This document shows, in pieces, positions 14,910-23,875 of a DNA stretch of 45,515 bases; positions within the stretch are counted from its first letter, which is position 1; every line of letters starts with the position of its first letter. The stretch comes from Acidobacteriaceae bacterium (GTDB lineage: Bacteria; Acidobacteriota; Terriglobia; Terriglobales; Acidobacteriaceae), in assembly GCA_030039035.1 (NCBI GenBank), contig JASHQQ010000186.1:1-45515 (forward strand), read 5' to 3'. A model generated the notes under the pieces. That model saw nothing but the letters and a program-made list of their open reading frames with translations, did no database searches and was not told the DNA's origin. Both the position numbers and the translations under genes were made by a program.

Positions 14910-16427
14910 ATGGGATCGATTCGCAAGTGGATTTTCGTTTTTTCGGCTTTCGCGCTCGCAGGAGCCGTGGCCTGCAATCGCCAGCCGCAACAGGCGGCTG
15001 CGCCGCAGCCGGAGATCAAACTCGCCGTAAACTGGAGCAATACGACCATCGTCTCCAAATCAACGCCGACGTTGCAGGTGGTGGTGAATCCGCCGCTGCG
15101 GCCGGGGCAGCCACTGGCGGCTGCATCCTTTCAGGCGCTGAAGGACCTGGGCGCGGATTATGTGCGCTACGTGCCGTGGCTGCCCTATCCCAGGCTGGGC
15201 GTGGCCGAGCTCGAGCCGCCCACCAAGGAAAAAACCTCGTGGGACTTCTCGGTCATCGACCCCATGACAAAAGAGTTCATGGACGCGACCGCCGGACACT
15301 CCACCGTGATGAACTTCTCGACGATTCCGCAGTGGATGTTCAAGACCAACAAGCCGATCACGTATCCGGCCGACCCCAACCAGGTGTTCTGGGACTACGA
15401 GCAGGGCGCCGAGCTGCGCGACCCTTCGATGAAGGAGCTGGGCGACTACTACAACCGGCTGGTGAGCTGGTATGCGAACGGCGGTTTCACGGACGAGAAC
15501 GGGGTGAAGCACGACTCGGGCTATCACTACAAGTTTCCGGTGTGGGAGGTGCTGAACGAGGTCGAGTTCGAGCACAAGACCACGCCCGAGCTTTACGCGA
15601 AGGAATATGACGCGATCGTCGACGGCATCCATCGCGCCAGCCCCGACACCAAATTCATGGGCATGGCGCTGGCGGCGCCAGGCGACGACCCGAACTGGAT
15701 CGAGTATTTCCTCGACAGCAAGCACCACAAGGCCGGCATTCCGCTGGATTACATCTCCTACCACTTCTATGCGTCGCCAGGCCAGGGGCAGACCATTGAG
15801 GACTGGCAATACACGTTCTTCGATCAGGCCGAGGGGTTTCTGCACACGGTCAATTACATCGAAGACATCCGCAAGCATCTTTCGCCCAACACCAAAACGG
15901 ATACCGACGAGCTGGGCGTGATACTGCCCACCGACAACACACCCAGGGACAACGTGCCCCCGCCGCAGCAGTACTGGAACCTGGCCGGCTCGCTCTACGC
16001 CTATCTGTATATGAATCTTTCGCGCAAAGGCATCGATATCATCGGCGAATCGCAGCTAGTGGGCTATCCTACGCAGTTCCCCAGCGTGAGCATGATGAAC
16101 TGGCAGGACAACAAGCCCAACGCGCGCTTCTGGGTGCTCAAGCTGATCAAGGACAGCTTCCACGCCGGGGACAAGCTGGTGGAAACGAAACTGGATGGCG
16201 CGAACTCGGCCGACGTGGAAGCGCAGGCCTTCGACACGCCCTCCGGCCACAAGCTGCTGCTGGCCAACAAGCGCAATGCGGCGATCGACGTTCCGCTGCC
16301 CGAAGGCGGTTCGCCGACGGCGTTGACGGTGGATGCACAAACCGGCGACGGGCCGGCGCGCAGCGTGCAGCCGGCGGGCGGCAAAATTCATCTCGAGCCT
16401 TTTGCCGTGACGGTCGTGAGTTGGTGA
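14910..16427 (+). CDS. GH39-like secreted glycoside hydrolase (lipoprotein)
   Basis: 505 residues with a lipoprotein signal (FVFSAFALAGAVAC, Cys at about 22). The body reads as a clan GH-A (beta/alpha)8 barrel: LKDLGADYVRYVPWLPYP, then WEVLNEVEFEH, where the Asn-Glu pair ends strand 4 and E217 would be the acid/base. E334 in DTDELGVIL is the likely nucleophile region. A C-terminal beta domain follows (about 410-505: LLLANKRNAAIDVPLPEGG). This resembles GH39 (beta-xylosidase, iduronidase, rhamnosidase-type activities); the exact substrate is not deducible, but the next gene makes a rhamnoside plausible. The start has AAGGAGA 6 nt upstream. The gene is 3 nt from rhaM. Confidence 0.75.
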   Translation: MGSIRKWIFVFSAFALAGAVACNRQPQQAAAPQPEIKLAVNWSNTTIVSKSTPTLQVVVNPPLRPGQPLAAASFQALKDLGADYVRYVPWLPYPRLGVAELEPPTKEKTSWDFSVIDPMTKEFMDATAGHSTVMNFSTIPQWMFKTNKPITYPADPNQVFWDYEQGAELRDPSMKELGDYYNRLVSWYANGGFTDENGVKHDSGYHYKFPVWEVLNEVEFEHKTTPELYAKEYDAIVDGIHRASPDTKFMGMALAAPGDDPNWIEYFLDSKHHKAGIPLDYISYHFYASPGQGQTIEDWQYTFFDQAEGFLHTVNYIEDIRKHLSPNTKTDTDELGVILPTDNTPRDNVPPPQQYWNLAGSLYAYLYMNLSRKGIDIIGESQLVGYPTQFPSVSMMNWQDNKPNARFWVLKLIKDSFHAGDKLVETKLDGANSADVEAQAFDTPSGHKLLLANKRNAAIDVPLPEGGSPTALTVDAQTGDGPARSVQPAGGKIHLEPFAVTVVSW

Positions 16428-16430
16428 ACG

Positions 16431-16784
16431 ATGACTGCTGAATCGCAATCTGCCGAAGACCGGCCGCTGAAGCGCTGGGCTTTTATGCTTCGCATCCAGC
16501 CCGGCGCCGGCGCGGAATATGACAAGGCCCACGCGGCCGTGTGGCCGGAGATGCTGGCGCTGCTCAAGCGTTCGGGCATCAGCGAATACTCGATCTTCCG
16601 GCGCGACGAGTTGCTGTTTCTCAGCTTTCGCGCCATCGATTTCGAAGAGACCTGGAGTTCGCTCGAGAACGATCCGGTGAACCTGCGCTGGCAGAAGGCC
16701 ATGGCTCCCTACTTTGCGCCGATTGAAGGCTTGCGCCCCGGCGAGCGCTTCCCGATGATGGAGGAAGTGTTCTGGATGCCGTAG
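16431..16784 (+). CDS. rhaM: L-rhamnose mutarotase
   Basis: A 117-residue dimeric ferredoxin-like enzyme that interconverts the alpha and beta anomers of L-rhamnose, supplying the form used by the isomerase. The family pattern is clear: RWAFMLRIQPGAGAEYDKAHAAVWPEM (catalytic His in AHAAVWP), ISEYSIFRRDELLFLSF, and the end RFPMMEEVFWMP. The start lies 3 nt after the GH39-like stop, so the two are coupled. It is the strongest evidence that the surrounding cluster handles rhamnose. Confidence 0.92.
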   Translation: MTAESQSAEDRPLKRWAFMLRIQPGAGAEYDKAHAAVWPEMLALLKRSGISEYSIFRRDELLFLSFRAIDFEETWSSLENDPVNLRWQKAMAPYFAPIEGLRPGERFPMMEEVFWMP

Positions 16785-16808
16785 ACTGCCGGCTCGATCG
16801 GAAGTGAG

Positions 16809-16851
16809 TCCCACCCTTGCGGCAATATCGGCCGCAAGGATGGGGCACCCA
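16809..16851 (+). repeat. Intergenic palindrome, subclass B (CCACCCTTGCGGC stem)
   Basis: Arms CCACCCTTGCGGC and GCCGCAAGGATGG (one mismatch, 13-bp stem) with a 7-nt loop, then GGCACCCA. Lies between rhaM and the isomerase gene on their coding strand. Confidence 0.8.
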
Positions 16852-16877
16852 ATCTCTTTCAATCAGGAAGAACGACG

Positions 16878-18308
16878 ATGGAAGGCAAGCGGGCTCTGCG
16901 CGTGGGTGTTTGCGGCATCGGCCTCGATGCCTACTGGCCGCAGTTCGCGGGCCTTGAAGAGCGCCTGAAGGGTTACGTCGCGCAGGTCGCTTCGCGTCTT
17001 GAGCGACCCGGCGTCGAGGTCGTCAACCTGGGTCTCATCGACACGCCGCAGCGTTCGCGCGAGGCGGGCCACGAGTGCCGGCGCGAAGACATCGACGTTC
17101 TCTTTCTCTACGTGACCACCTACGCGCTTTCGAATACTGTGTTGCCGCTGGTGCAGCGCGCCGGCGTGCCGGTGATTGTGCTGAATCTGCAGCCGGAAGC
17201 GGCGATCGATTACGCGGCCTTGAACAGGCTCGAAGACCGCACGGCCATGACCGGCGAATGGCTCGCCTTCTGCTCGGCCTGCCCGGTGCCGGAGATCGCC
17301 AACGTGATGGCGCGCGCGGGGATCGCGTTCCATCAAGTCACCGGCGTGCTCGACGAGGAAGCGACTTGGCGCGAGATCGAAGGATGGCTGGCGGCGGCGC
17401 AGGTGCGCTCCGCGCTTTCCTCCTGCCGGCTCGGGTTAATGGGTCATTACTACAGCGGCATGCTCGACATCATGACCGACGTTACGCTGATTTCGATTGC
17501 CTTCGGTTCCCACGCCGAAATCGTGGAAGTCGACGAGCTGACCGGGTTGGCGGCCGAAGTGAGCGAAGCGGACGTGGACCGGCGCGTGGAGGAGTTCTTC
17601 GCGAGCTTCGACGTGCAGCCGGACTGCCCGGCGGATGAACTGCGGCGCGCGGCGCGAACCTCCGTGGCTCTCGACGCCTTTGTCGCGCGGTACGGGCTGG
17701 ACGCGCTGGCGTACTACTACAAGGGCTCGGGCGTGGCGACGAATGAAGACACGATGAGCTCGATCATTCTCGGCACGTCGCTGCTCACGGCGCGGCACAT
17801 TCCCGTGGCCGGGGAATTCGAAGTGAAAAACGCGATCGCCATGAAGACCCTGGACTGCCTGGGCGCGGGCGGCTCGTTCACGGAGTACTACGCCATCGAT
17901 TTCAATGACGACCTCGTGCTCATGGGCCACGACGGACCGGGGCATATCGCGATCGCCGAAGGCAAGACGAAGGTGCGGCCGCTGCGCGTCTACCACGGCA
18001 AGGTGGGACGCGGGCTCTCGGTCGAGATGAGCGTGAAGTATGGTCCGGTGACGCTGCTTTCAGTGGTGGAGAATGCCAAAACCCGCTTCAAGCTGCTGGT
18101 GGCCCAAGGCGAGTGCGTGGCGGGACCGATTCTCGAAATCGGCAACACCAACAGCCGGTTTCGATTTCCTGTGGGCGCGCGCGGATTTGTGAACGCGTGG
18201 AATGCGCAGGGACCGGCGCATCATTGCGCGGTCGGAGTCGGCCATGTAGCGGCAACGCTCGGGAAGATCGCGGCGCTGCTGGGCATCGGCTTCGAGCGAG
18301 TGTGCTGA
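16878..18308 (+). CDS. AraA/FucI-fold sugar isomerase
   Basis: 476 residues with the layout of L-arabinose/L-fucose isomerases. The metal site can be placed by position: E313 or E315 in AGEFEVKNAIA, E336 in SFTEYYAIDF, H351 in MGHDGPGH and H448/H449 in GPAHHCAVG, close to the E306/E333/H350/H450 of E. coli AraA. The fold therefore predicts a Mn-dependent aldose-ketose isomerase in the cytoplasm. Its place after rhaM suggests L-rhamnose to L-rhamnulose (or another deoxy sugar), which would replace the usual RhaA; this is inference. AGGAA precedes the ATG. A large heptamer array begins 2 bp after the stop. Confidence 0.85.
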   Translation: MEGKRALRVGVCGIGLDAYWPQFAGLEERLKGYVAQVASRLERPGVEVVNLGLIDTPQRSREAGHECRREDIDVLFLYVTTYALSNTVLPLVQRAGVPVIVLNLQPEAAIDYAALNRLEDRTAMTGEWLAFCSACPVPEIANVMARAGIAFHQVTGVLDEEATWREIEGWLAAAQVRSALSSCRLGLMGHYYSGMLDIMTDVTLISIAFGSHAEIVEVDELTGLAAEVSEADVDRRVEEFFASFDVQPDCPADELRRAARTSVALDAFVARYGLDALAYYYKGSGVATNEDTMSSIILGTSLLTARHIPVAGEFEVKNAIAMKTLDCLGAGGSFTEYYAIDFNDDLVLMGHDGPGHIAIAEGKTKVRPLRVYHGKVGRGLSVEMSVKYGPVTLLSVVENAKTRFKLLVAQGECVAGPILEIGNTNSRFRFPVGARGFVNAWNAQGPAHHCAVGVGHVAATLGKIAALLGIGFERVC

Positions 18309-18310
18309 AG

Positions 18311-18469
18311 CAGAGATCAGGGGTCGGAGGCCAGAGGTCAGAGTACAGGGGTCAGGGAACAGAGATCAGCGAACAGGGATTGGGGATTAGGAATCAGGAA
18401 TTTGCCGCGGTAAAGTCTCCTTCTTTATTCCTTATTCCCTGTTCCCTAATCCCTGTTCCCTGTTCCCTG
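18311..18469. repeat. Inverted heptamer array (13 + 7 units around a 19-bp spacer)
   Basis: Thirteen uninterrupted 7-bp units at 18311-18401 follow the consensus CAGGGAT/CAGRGGT. After 19 bp, seven units at 18421-18469 follow the complement (TTCCCTG/ATCCCTG). The arms can fold into a long imperfect hairpin between convergent genes. The right arm encodes the last residues (QGTGNRD) and stop of the TPR gene. Confidence 0.85.
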
Positions 18470-19660
18470 CTTTTCCGCGTCGGCGTCGAGTTTTTGCGGC
18501 GTGAGCTCCTGGTCCGGCCGGCGCGGCGTGCCGGGCGCTGTCCTGTGCAGGCGCTGGAACTCGGCCATGGCCTGCCGTTGGGCTTCGCGGTTGCCCACGG
18601 CGCGCTCGGCCTGCGACAAACGATACCATGCCACTTCGTCGTCGGGATTCAGCTTGGTCGCGCGCTGCAGCGGCGCAACGGCCTGCTGCGCCTTCTGCGA
18701 TTCGAGCAGGATGCCGCCCAACCCGACCAGAGCCTCTTCGAATTCGGGAAAGCGCTGGATGACCTGCTCGAATTGCGAGCGCGCCTCATCGGCGTTTCCC
18801 TGCTCCTGCGCCATCACCGCCAGTTCGTACCGCGCGTTGCCGTTGCCCGGATCGGTCTCCAGCTCGGCATTGAATTCGCGCGCCGCGGCGGCGCGATCGT
18901 CGGGTTTCTGCCGGTCCCGGAAGCGGGCCAGATAGACGCGGCCCAGCCGGTAGTGGATTCCCGGCCGTTGCGGGTCGAGCTGGAGCACGTGATTGTAGGC
19001 GACGATCGCCGCCTCGTAGTCCTTCGCGCTCTCGTTGGCTTCGCCCTGCGCCTGCAGCATCCAGATGGAGTTCGGCGCCGAGTCGTGCAGCCGGGTCATC
19101 ACCAGATAGGCGAAGTTCCCATAGATGCGGCCAGTGTGATAGAGCACCTCCGGATCGTCAGGATAGAGCTTGTTGAGCTGCAGCGCGGTTTCGACAGCGT
19201 CGGAGTCGCGGGCCAGGCTGGTGTAGGCGCGCAAGAGCTGGAGACCGCACATGCGCCGGGTGTCGGGATCCGCCGATTGCCTGAATCCTTTTTCGAGGCG
19301 CGGCAGCGCATCCTCCCAACGGCCCAGCTCGGCCAGCGAGAGGCCCAGCAGGCTTTCGAGCCGGGGCAGATTGGGCTTGATCTTCTGCGCCGCCTGGACT
19401 TCGGTTGCCGCCGCGTCGTAGGCGCGGAGCTTGAAGTCGATGGCAGCCAGCGTGGCGTGAACTTCGGCGACTTCGGGGTGCAGTTTTTCGAGCTGCTCGA
19501 AATCGGCGCGCGCCTCGGGGTAGTGACCGGCGGCGAGGGCCTGCTGGCCTTCGGTGGCGTAGCGGTCCGAGGGATCGTCAGAAGCTTGCGCGCGGGCCCG
19601 GAACGCGGGCAGGAAAGCCTGACCCAGAACGCAGCAGGCAACGATTTGCTTCAACTCCAT
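18446..19660 (-). CDS. Secreted TPR-repeat protein
   Basis: 404 residues: a signal peptide (MELKQIVACCVLGQAFLPAFRARAQA) and then about eight to nine tetratricopeptide repeats, for example AEVHATLAAIDFKLRAYDAA, LLGLSLAELGRWEDALPRLE and ARYELAVMAQEQGNADEARSQFE. It is likely a periplasmic protein-interaction scaffold. It lies just downstream of the TonB-dependent receptor on the same strand, but a strong terminator separates them. TPR proteins of this sort often sit beside Oar-like receptors in Acidobacteriota (recall). The last seven codons and the stop come from the heptamer array, so the C-terminus has been shaped by the repeat. Confidence 0.85.
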   Translation of the reverse strand: MELKQIVACCVLGQAFLPAFRARAQASDDPSDRYATEGQQALAAGHYPEARADFEQLEKLHPEVAEVHATLAAIDFKLRAYDAAATEVQAAQKIKPNLPRLESLLGLSLAELGRWEDALPRLEKGFRQSADPDTRRMCGLQLLRAYTSLARDSDAVETALQLNKLYPDDPEVLYHTGRIYGNFAYLVMTRLHDSAPNSIWMLQAQGEANESAKDYEAAIVAYNHVLQLDPQRPGIHYRLGRVYLARFRDRQKPDDRAAAAREFNAELETDPGNGNARYELAVMAQEQGNADEARSQFEQVIQRFPEFEEALVGLGGILLESQKAQQAVAPLQRATKLNPDDEVAWYRLSQAERAVGNREAQRQAMAEFQRLHRTAPGTPRRPDQELTPQKLDADAEKQGTGNRD

Positions 19661-19687
19661 GGGAAGAGTTTATCTCTTGATGGCCAA

Positions 19688-19720
19688 GAAAAATCCGCCA
19701 CGCTTTTGACGGCGTGGCGG
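19688..19720 (-). terminator. Rho-independent terminator of the TonB-dependent receptor gene
   Basis: Perfect 9-bp stem CCGCCACGC / GCGTGGCGG (19695-19720) with an 8-nt loop. On the minus strand ATTTTTCTT follows. It begins 28 bp after the receptor stop. Confidence 0.85.
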
Positions 19721-19747
19721 AGCTTGATGCGCTTCAACAGCGCCGAA

Positions 19748-22700
19748 TCAGAATGTGATCTTCGCGCCCAACTGGATGATGCGGGGCGAGGACGATCCTT
19801 CAATCAACCCGAACTGGTTGGAGGGATAGCCGGCGACAATGGGCTGGTTGCCGCCCGATCCGGCCACCAGCAGGCCGCCGACATCCTGCGCATACTGATG
19901 ATGGTTGAACGCGTTGAAGAAGTCGGCCTTGAAGACGAACTTCATCCCCTCGCCCATGCTGATCGCCTTCCCAAGGCCCATGTCCCAGTCGTTGATGCCT
20001 GGCTGGTTGAGGATGTTGCGGCCCGAGTTGCCATAAGTGCCGAACGCCGGACCGCTGAAGCAGGCCGCGTTCAGCCGGAAGAACTGCTGCAGGCTCCCCG
20101 CGTAATCCTGCGTATCCTGATGCAGATTGCATCCGGGCACGATGTTGGCTCTCATGCCGCCGGAACCGGTAATGCCGTCGATATCGTTCGCCGACACGCT
20201 ATACGGGAAGCCCTGCTGGAAAGTGGCGATGCCCGTATGTTGCCAGCCGCCGATAACGGCATCGACGGCCCGGTTCATGTTGGAGCCAAACTTCTTGCCC
20301 CGGCCGAAAGGAAGCTCATAGACATAGCTGGCGACAAACCGCTGCGGCACGTTGAAATCCGAACGGCCATAGTCGAGTTGCGGCCTTGAGTTGTCCTCGA
20401 AGCCTTCATAACCGGTCAAGCTGGCTCCGGCTCCGGCGGTCGCCGACTTGGTGTCCAGGCTCTTGGCCCAGGTGTACACCGCGGTGGCGGCCAGGTCGCC
20501 GGCGCGGCGCTCCAGCTTTACGTCGCCCGCGTTGTAATTCGAGTTGCCGTGGAAGTCGCTGTCGATGTAAATGCTGGGGAAGTTCGGGTACGGCAAGCGG
20601 CTGGCGATGCTGCACGGAGCAATGGGGCTGTGGGTTGCGTCGCCGAATGCGTTGTAGTAGACACCGCTTGAATCCTGCTGCTGGCAAAGCGACAGGCTCG
20701 ACGCCGGAATGTCATGCTGCTGCGCGATATCGTGCCGGTTGAGCAGGTGCGTGCCTTTCGTGCCCACATAGTTCACTTCGAGGGTCGTGTTCCTGGCCAG
20801 CTCACGCTCCACCGACAACGTCCAGGACTGGACGTAGGGATCGAGCGGATCCTCCGATTCGATGACCGCGATGAACGTCAGCGTGTCTACCGGGAACGGG
20901 CCCAGCGTGTTATGGGCCGGGAACAACTGGTTGCTCAGCTTCAACGTATCGTTGGTGTCCTGCGTCGAAGGGTTCAGGCTGTTGCGGATACTGTACGGAA
21001 AGATATCCGCCGAGTCGTCGATCTCGCGGCCTTCATACGACGAGAAGAAGATGCCGTAGCCGCCGCGGACCACGGTCTTTTCGTTGAGCCGGTAGTCGAT
21101 ACCGAGCCGGGGCGCGAACGGCGTCTTCTGCCCCGGACGAGGCACCGATCCGCAGTAACGCAGAATCGGACCGCCATTATACCCCGCACCCGGCGCCACT
21201 CCATCATGCGAGAGCGTCTGGTCGGCATAGCAGAGTCCGCCTTGCGAGTTCTGCGTGTCCAGCCAGAAGAAGTGGTTGTCCTGCGAGGTCGTCGCGGCCC
21301 GGAAGTCCCAGCGAAGTCCGTAGTTGAGGCTGAGCTTGGGAGTGACCTTCCAGTCGTCTTCCGCGTACGGCCCCAGGTAGTTGTAGTAGTGGGTCTGCGG
21401 GTTGCCGGCCTGGGTGGTCGGGCTCAAGGGGCCGGGAACGAAACCGCCGACGCCGCTGTAGAAACCGAGCATCATGTCGGCCACCGCATTGCCGGTGCCG
21501 CAGAGCCCCGTCTTGGTGGTGCAGCTTGAGGTTGTACTGCCTGCCGTCACCGGCTCGCTGTTGACCGTGATCTGGTTCGAGCTAAAGCTCCAGTCGCCGT
21601 AGAAGTCGTCGTCCAGGTTGCGGTCGATGTACCACTTCCGGTAATCGATGCCGAGGCCGATGGTGTGGCGGCCCTTGACCCACTTGAATGAATCGGCCCA
21701 TTCCCATTCGGGAATGTAGGAACCGCTGTAGGAATTCACCGGCCCGCCGCCGCTGGCGTAAGTGGATAGGCCCACGTTCGGCCACGTCTGCTGCAATGGG
21801 CCGAAGGTGGTGAAAACGCCGGTTTCGCCCAGCGCGCTGATCGCAGAAGCCGCCGGCGCTGCCGAGCCTTCCGGCGCATTCGCCGATAGGTATCCGAAAC
21901 GGAAGTTGTTCGTCTTGTTCTGGCCGAACGTGATGGTATGGGAGACTTCCCAGGCGATCTCATCCTCGAAATACTGCTCCAGTCCCAGAACCGGAGAACC
22001 GGAGTTGTAGTTCGTCTCGTTGGTGTAATTGGAACGGGTGTAGCGCCCGAAGATCGAGCCCAGCTTGCCCAGCGTCTGATCGCCGCGATAGGTTTGCTGG
22101 TTCATGGTGAGCGGCCCGGGGATGTTCTCGATGAAATTCGTGATGCCCTCGGGCTGGTTGGGCACCGTCGGCGGGCTCCAATAACCGTTGCCTACGGCTA
22201 GCTGGCCGATGCGCGCTGTAAACAGGCTGGACGGCACCTGGGGCATGATCGCGCCAGTGTACGGATTCTCCGGGATGCAGTTGTACCCCAGCGCAACCAG
22301 GTCGGCGCAGTCAGGAGTGCCGTAATTCGGCAACGGACCGCCAGGAAGCGTACGGCCGTCCGGGCCTACGAGGCCCGAGGGATAAGTTTCGGCGGTGAAA
22401 TTGCCGGACAGAACCGCCGGGTTAGGCTGGGTTTCTTCCAGCGTCTCTCCGTTGTTCATGCGCCATCCTTCGTAATTGGCCATGAAGAACGTCTTGTCGC
22501 GGCCGTCGTAGAGCTTGGGAATGTAGACGGGGCCATCGGCGACGAAACCGAACTGGTTCAACCGGAGAATGGAGATGGTGGTGGGAGTCGAAGTGATGAA
22601 GTTGGTCGCGGTCGGAAACGGATGCGCATCGAAATCGTTGTTGCGGGCCGATTCGAAGATCGAGCCGTGCAGGTGGTTCGTGCCCGACTTGCTGACGATG

Positions 22701-23416
22701 TTGACCTGCGAAGCCGAGAATCCGTATTCGGCCGGATAGATGCCGCTTTCGACCTTGAACTCCTGAATCGCATCCTGGGAAAGAATGACGGCCGGGGTCT
22801 CCATCGCCTGATCGGTGTTGACCAGACCGTCCAACGTGAAATTGTTGCCTTCGGGCCGGCCGCCGTTGATGCTGATGGCGTTGCCTTCGCCCTGGCGCAT
22901 GGTGCCCTGCTCGCCGCCCATGGTGACGGCGCCGGCGCCGATAAACAGCAACTGGACAAAGTTGCGGCCGTCGAGCGGCAGCTCCTCGACCTGTTGCTGG
23001 CTCACCAGTTGCGAGAGCGAGGCATCGTCGGTGTCGAGCTCCACGGCCTGCGCGGTGACTTCGACGGTATCCGTCACGGCTCCGGGCTTCATGGAAAGGT
23101 TGACGCGGGCCGTCTGGTCCACCGCCAGGGTGAAGATGTTCGTTACCGACTTCTGAAATCCCTTGGCCTCGGCCGAAACGGTATAGGTTCCGGGAAGGAG
23201 ACTGGGGACTGTGTAATCGCCCGCGGAAGATGTGGTGGTGCGGTAAGGAACGTTGGTTGCCGTATTGGTTATCGTGATCTTGACGTCCGGCATGATGGCA
23301 CCCGAACTGTCAATCACGGTCCCTGTAATGGTTCCGGTTTGTCCTGCTTGCCCGAACATCCTGCCGGCAGCCACCAGCAGGACGATCAGACCGAGACCAA
23401 TTCGGAATGATCGCAT
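19748..23416 (-). CDS. Oar-like TonB-dependent outer-membrane receptor
   Basis: About 1222 residues. The start is the ATG at 23416 with AAGGAGG 8 nt upstream; ATGs further out lack a site. Order: signal peptide (1-22, ending MFGQ); carboxypeptidase-regulatory-like beta-sandwich (about 27-110, GTITGTVIDSSGAIMPDVKI to GTYTVSAEAKGFQKSV); plug domain (LPLDGRNFVQLLFIGAGAV, INGGRPEGNNFTLDG); and a long 22-strand-type barrel ending in the terminal phenylalanine LGAKITF. This class imports large ligands, mainly glycan fragments, across the outer membrane using TonB energy, and usually lacks a SusD partner. The flanking GH106 genes point to a rhamnose-rich ligand. A good promoter precedes it and a terminator follows. 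Confidence 0.92.
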   Translation of the reverse strand: MRSFRIGLGLIVLLVAAGRMFGQAGQTGTITGTVIDSSGAIMPDVKITITNTATNVPYRTTTSSAGDYTVPSLLPGTYTVSAEAKGFQKSVTNIFTLAVDQTARVNLSMKPGAVTDTVEVTAQAVELDTDDASLSQLVSQQQVEELPLDGRNFVQLLFIGAGAVTMGGEQGTMRQGEGNAISINGGRPEGNNFTLDGLVNTDQAMETPAVILSQDAIQEFKVESGIYPAEYGFSASQVNIVSKSGTNHLHGSIFESARNNDFDAHPFPTATNFITSTPTTISILRLNQFGFVADGPVYIPKLYDGRDKTFFMANYEGWRMNNGETLEETQPNPAVLSGNFTAETYPSGLVGPDGRTLPGGPLPNYGTPDCADLVALGYNCIPENPYTGAIMPQVPSSLFTARIGQLAVGNGYWSPPTVPNQPEGITNFIENIPGPLTMNQQTYRGDQTLGKLGSIFGRYTRSNYTNETNYNSGSPVLGLEQYFEDEIAWEVSHTITFGQNKTNNFRFGYLSANAPEGSAAPAASAISALGETGVFTTFGPLQQTWPNVGLSTYASGGGPVNSYSGSYIPEWEWADSFKWVKGRHTIGLGIDYRKWYIDRNLDDDFYGDWSFSSNQITVNSEPVTAGSTTSSCTTKTGLCGTGNAVADMMLGFYSGVGGFVPGPLSPTTQAGNPQTHYYNYLGPYAEDDWKVTPKLSLNYGLRWDFRAATTSQDNHFFWLDTQNSQGGLCYADQTLSHDGVAPGAGYNGGPILRYCGSVPRPGQKTPFAPRLGIDYRLNEKTVVRGGYGIFFSSYEGREIDDSADIFPYSIRNSLNPSTQDTNDTLKLSNQLFPAHNTLGPFPVDTLTFIAVIESEDPLDPYVQSWTLSVERELARNTTLEVNYVGTKGTHLLNRHDIAQQHDIPASSLSLCQQQDSSGVYYNAFGDATHSPIAPCSIASRLPYPNFPSIYIDSDFHGNSNYNAGDVKLERRAGDLAATAVYTWAKSLDTKSATAGAGASLTGYEGFEDNSRPQLDYGRSDFNVPQRFVASYVYELPFGRGKKFGSNMNRAVDAVIGGWQHTGIATFQQGFPYSVSANDIDGITGSGGMRANIVPGCNLHQDTQDYAGSLQQFFRLNAACFSGPAFGTYGNSGRNILNQPGINDWDMGLGKAISMGEGMKFVFKADFFNAFNHHQYAQDVGGLLVAGSGGNQPIVAGYPSNQFGLIEGSSSPRIIQLGAKITF

Positions 23417-23875
23417 CTCCAGAGCCTCCTTGAAAATCTTTCGCATTGCGCCGTTGAGCCGAAGCCGGGCGACAATCAGGGATGAACGAAGAGTCAACGA
23501 AGAGACACACGCCGCTCCCTGGAATCCCTGATCTCCCTAATGACACGCGAGGCTACTCACAGCGAAGGTCCTTTGTCAAGAGAAACATTATTTCTTATTT
23601 GAAATTCCCCATCGCGCGCTTTTTCTCTATCGAAATACGCCGCAGGGTCTCTTCCATCGCTTTTGTTTTGTTGGAATTAGATCACAGACTTGGTGCTTTA
23701 TTGTGGGGCCAACGAAGGGATCGGGAGCAGCATTTTCAATAGGTGAAACGAGGATTTCAGCCACTTCAAATTCTTTTCACAATTGCTACCGCATCCGCAC
23801 CGGTATGCGACCCGGCGAAGCCGGTTGATCTCCCGGTCTGCCGGCCAAATATCCGTCAGGCGCCATTCCGAATCC
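23417..23875. other. 459-bp region between the GH106 stop and the receptor start
   Basis: Contains the receptor promoter and a leader of about 130 nt. An AT-rich block (about 23580-23690) stands out in the GC-rich surroundings. No gene or tRNA seen. Confidence 0.5.
23550..23579 (-). promoter_or_regulatory. Candidate promoter of the TonB-dependent receptor
   Basis: On the minus strand a perfect TTGACA (23574-23579) is followed after 18 bp by TAGCCT (23550-23555), which keeps the key T, A and final T of the -10 box. An A/T-rich stretch just upstream could act as an UP element. Confidence 0.55.

Noticed and set aside
18311..18469. CRISPR array
   Set aside because: Units are 7 bp with no unique spacers, and no cas genes are present.
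18113..20389. A 758-codon plus-strand frame across the TPR and receptor genes
   Set aside because: Crosses the heptamer array and terminator and lies antisense to two clear genes.
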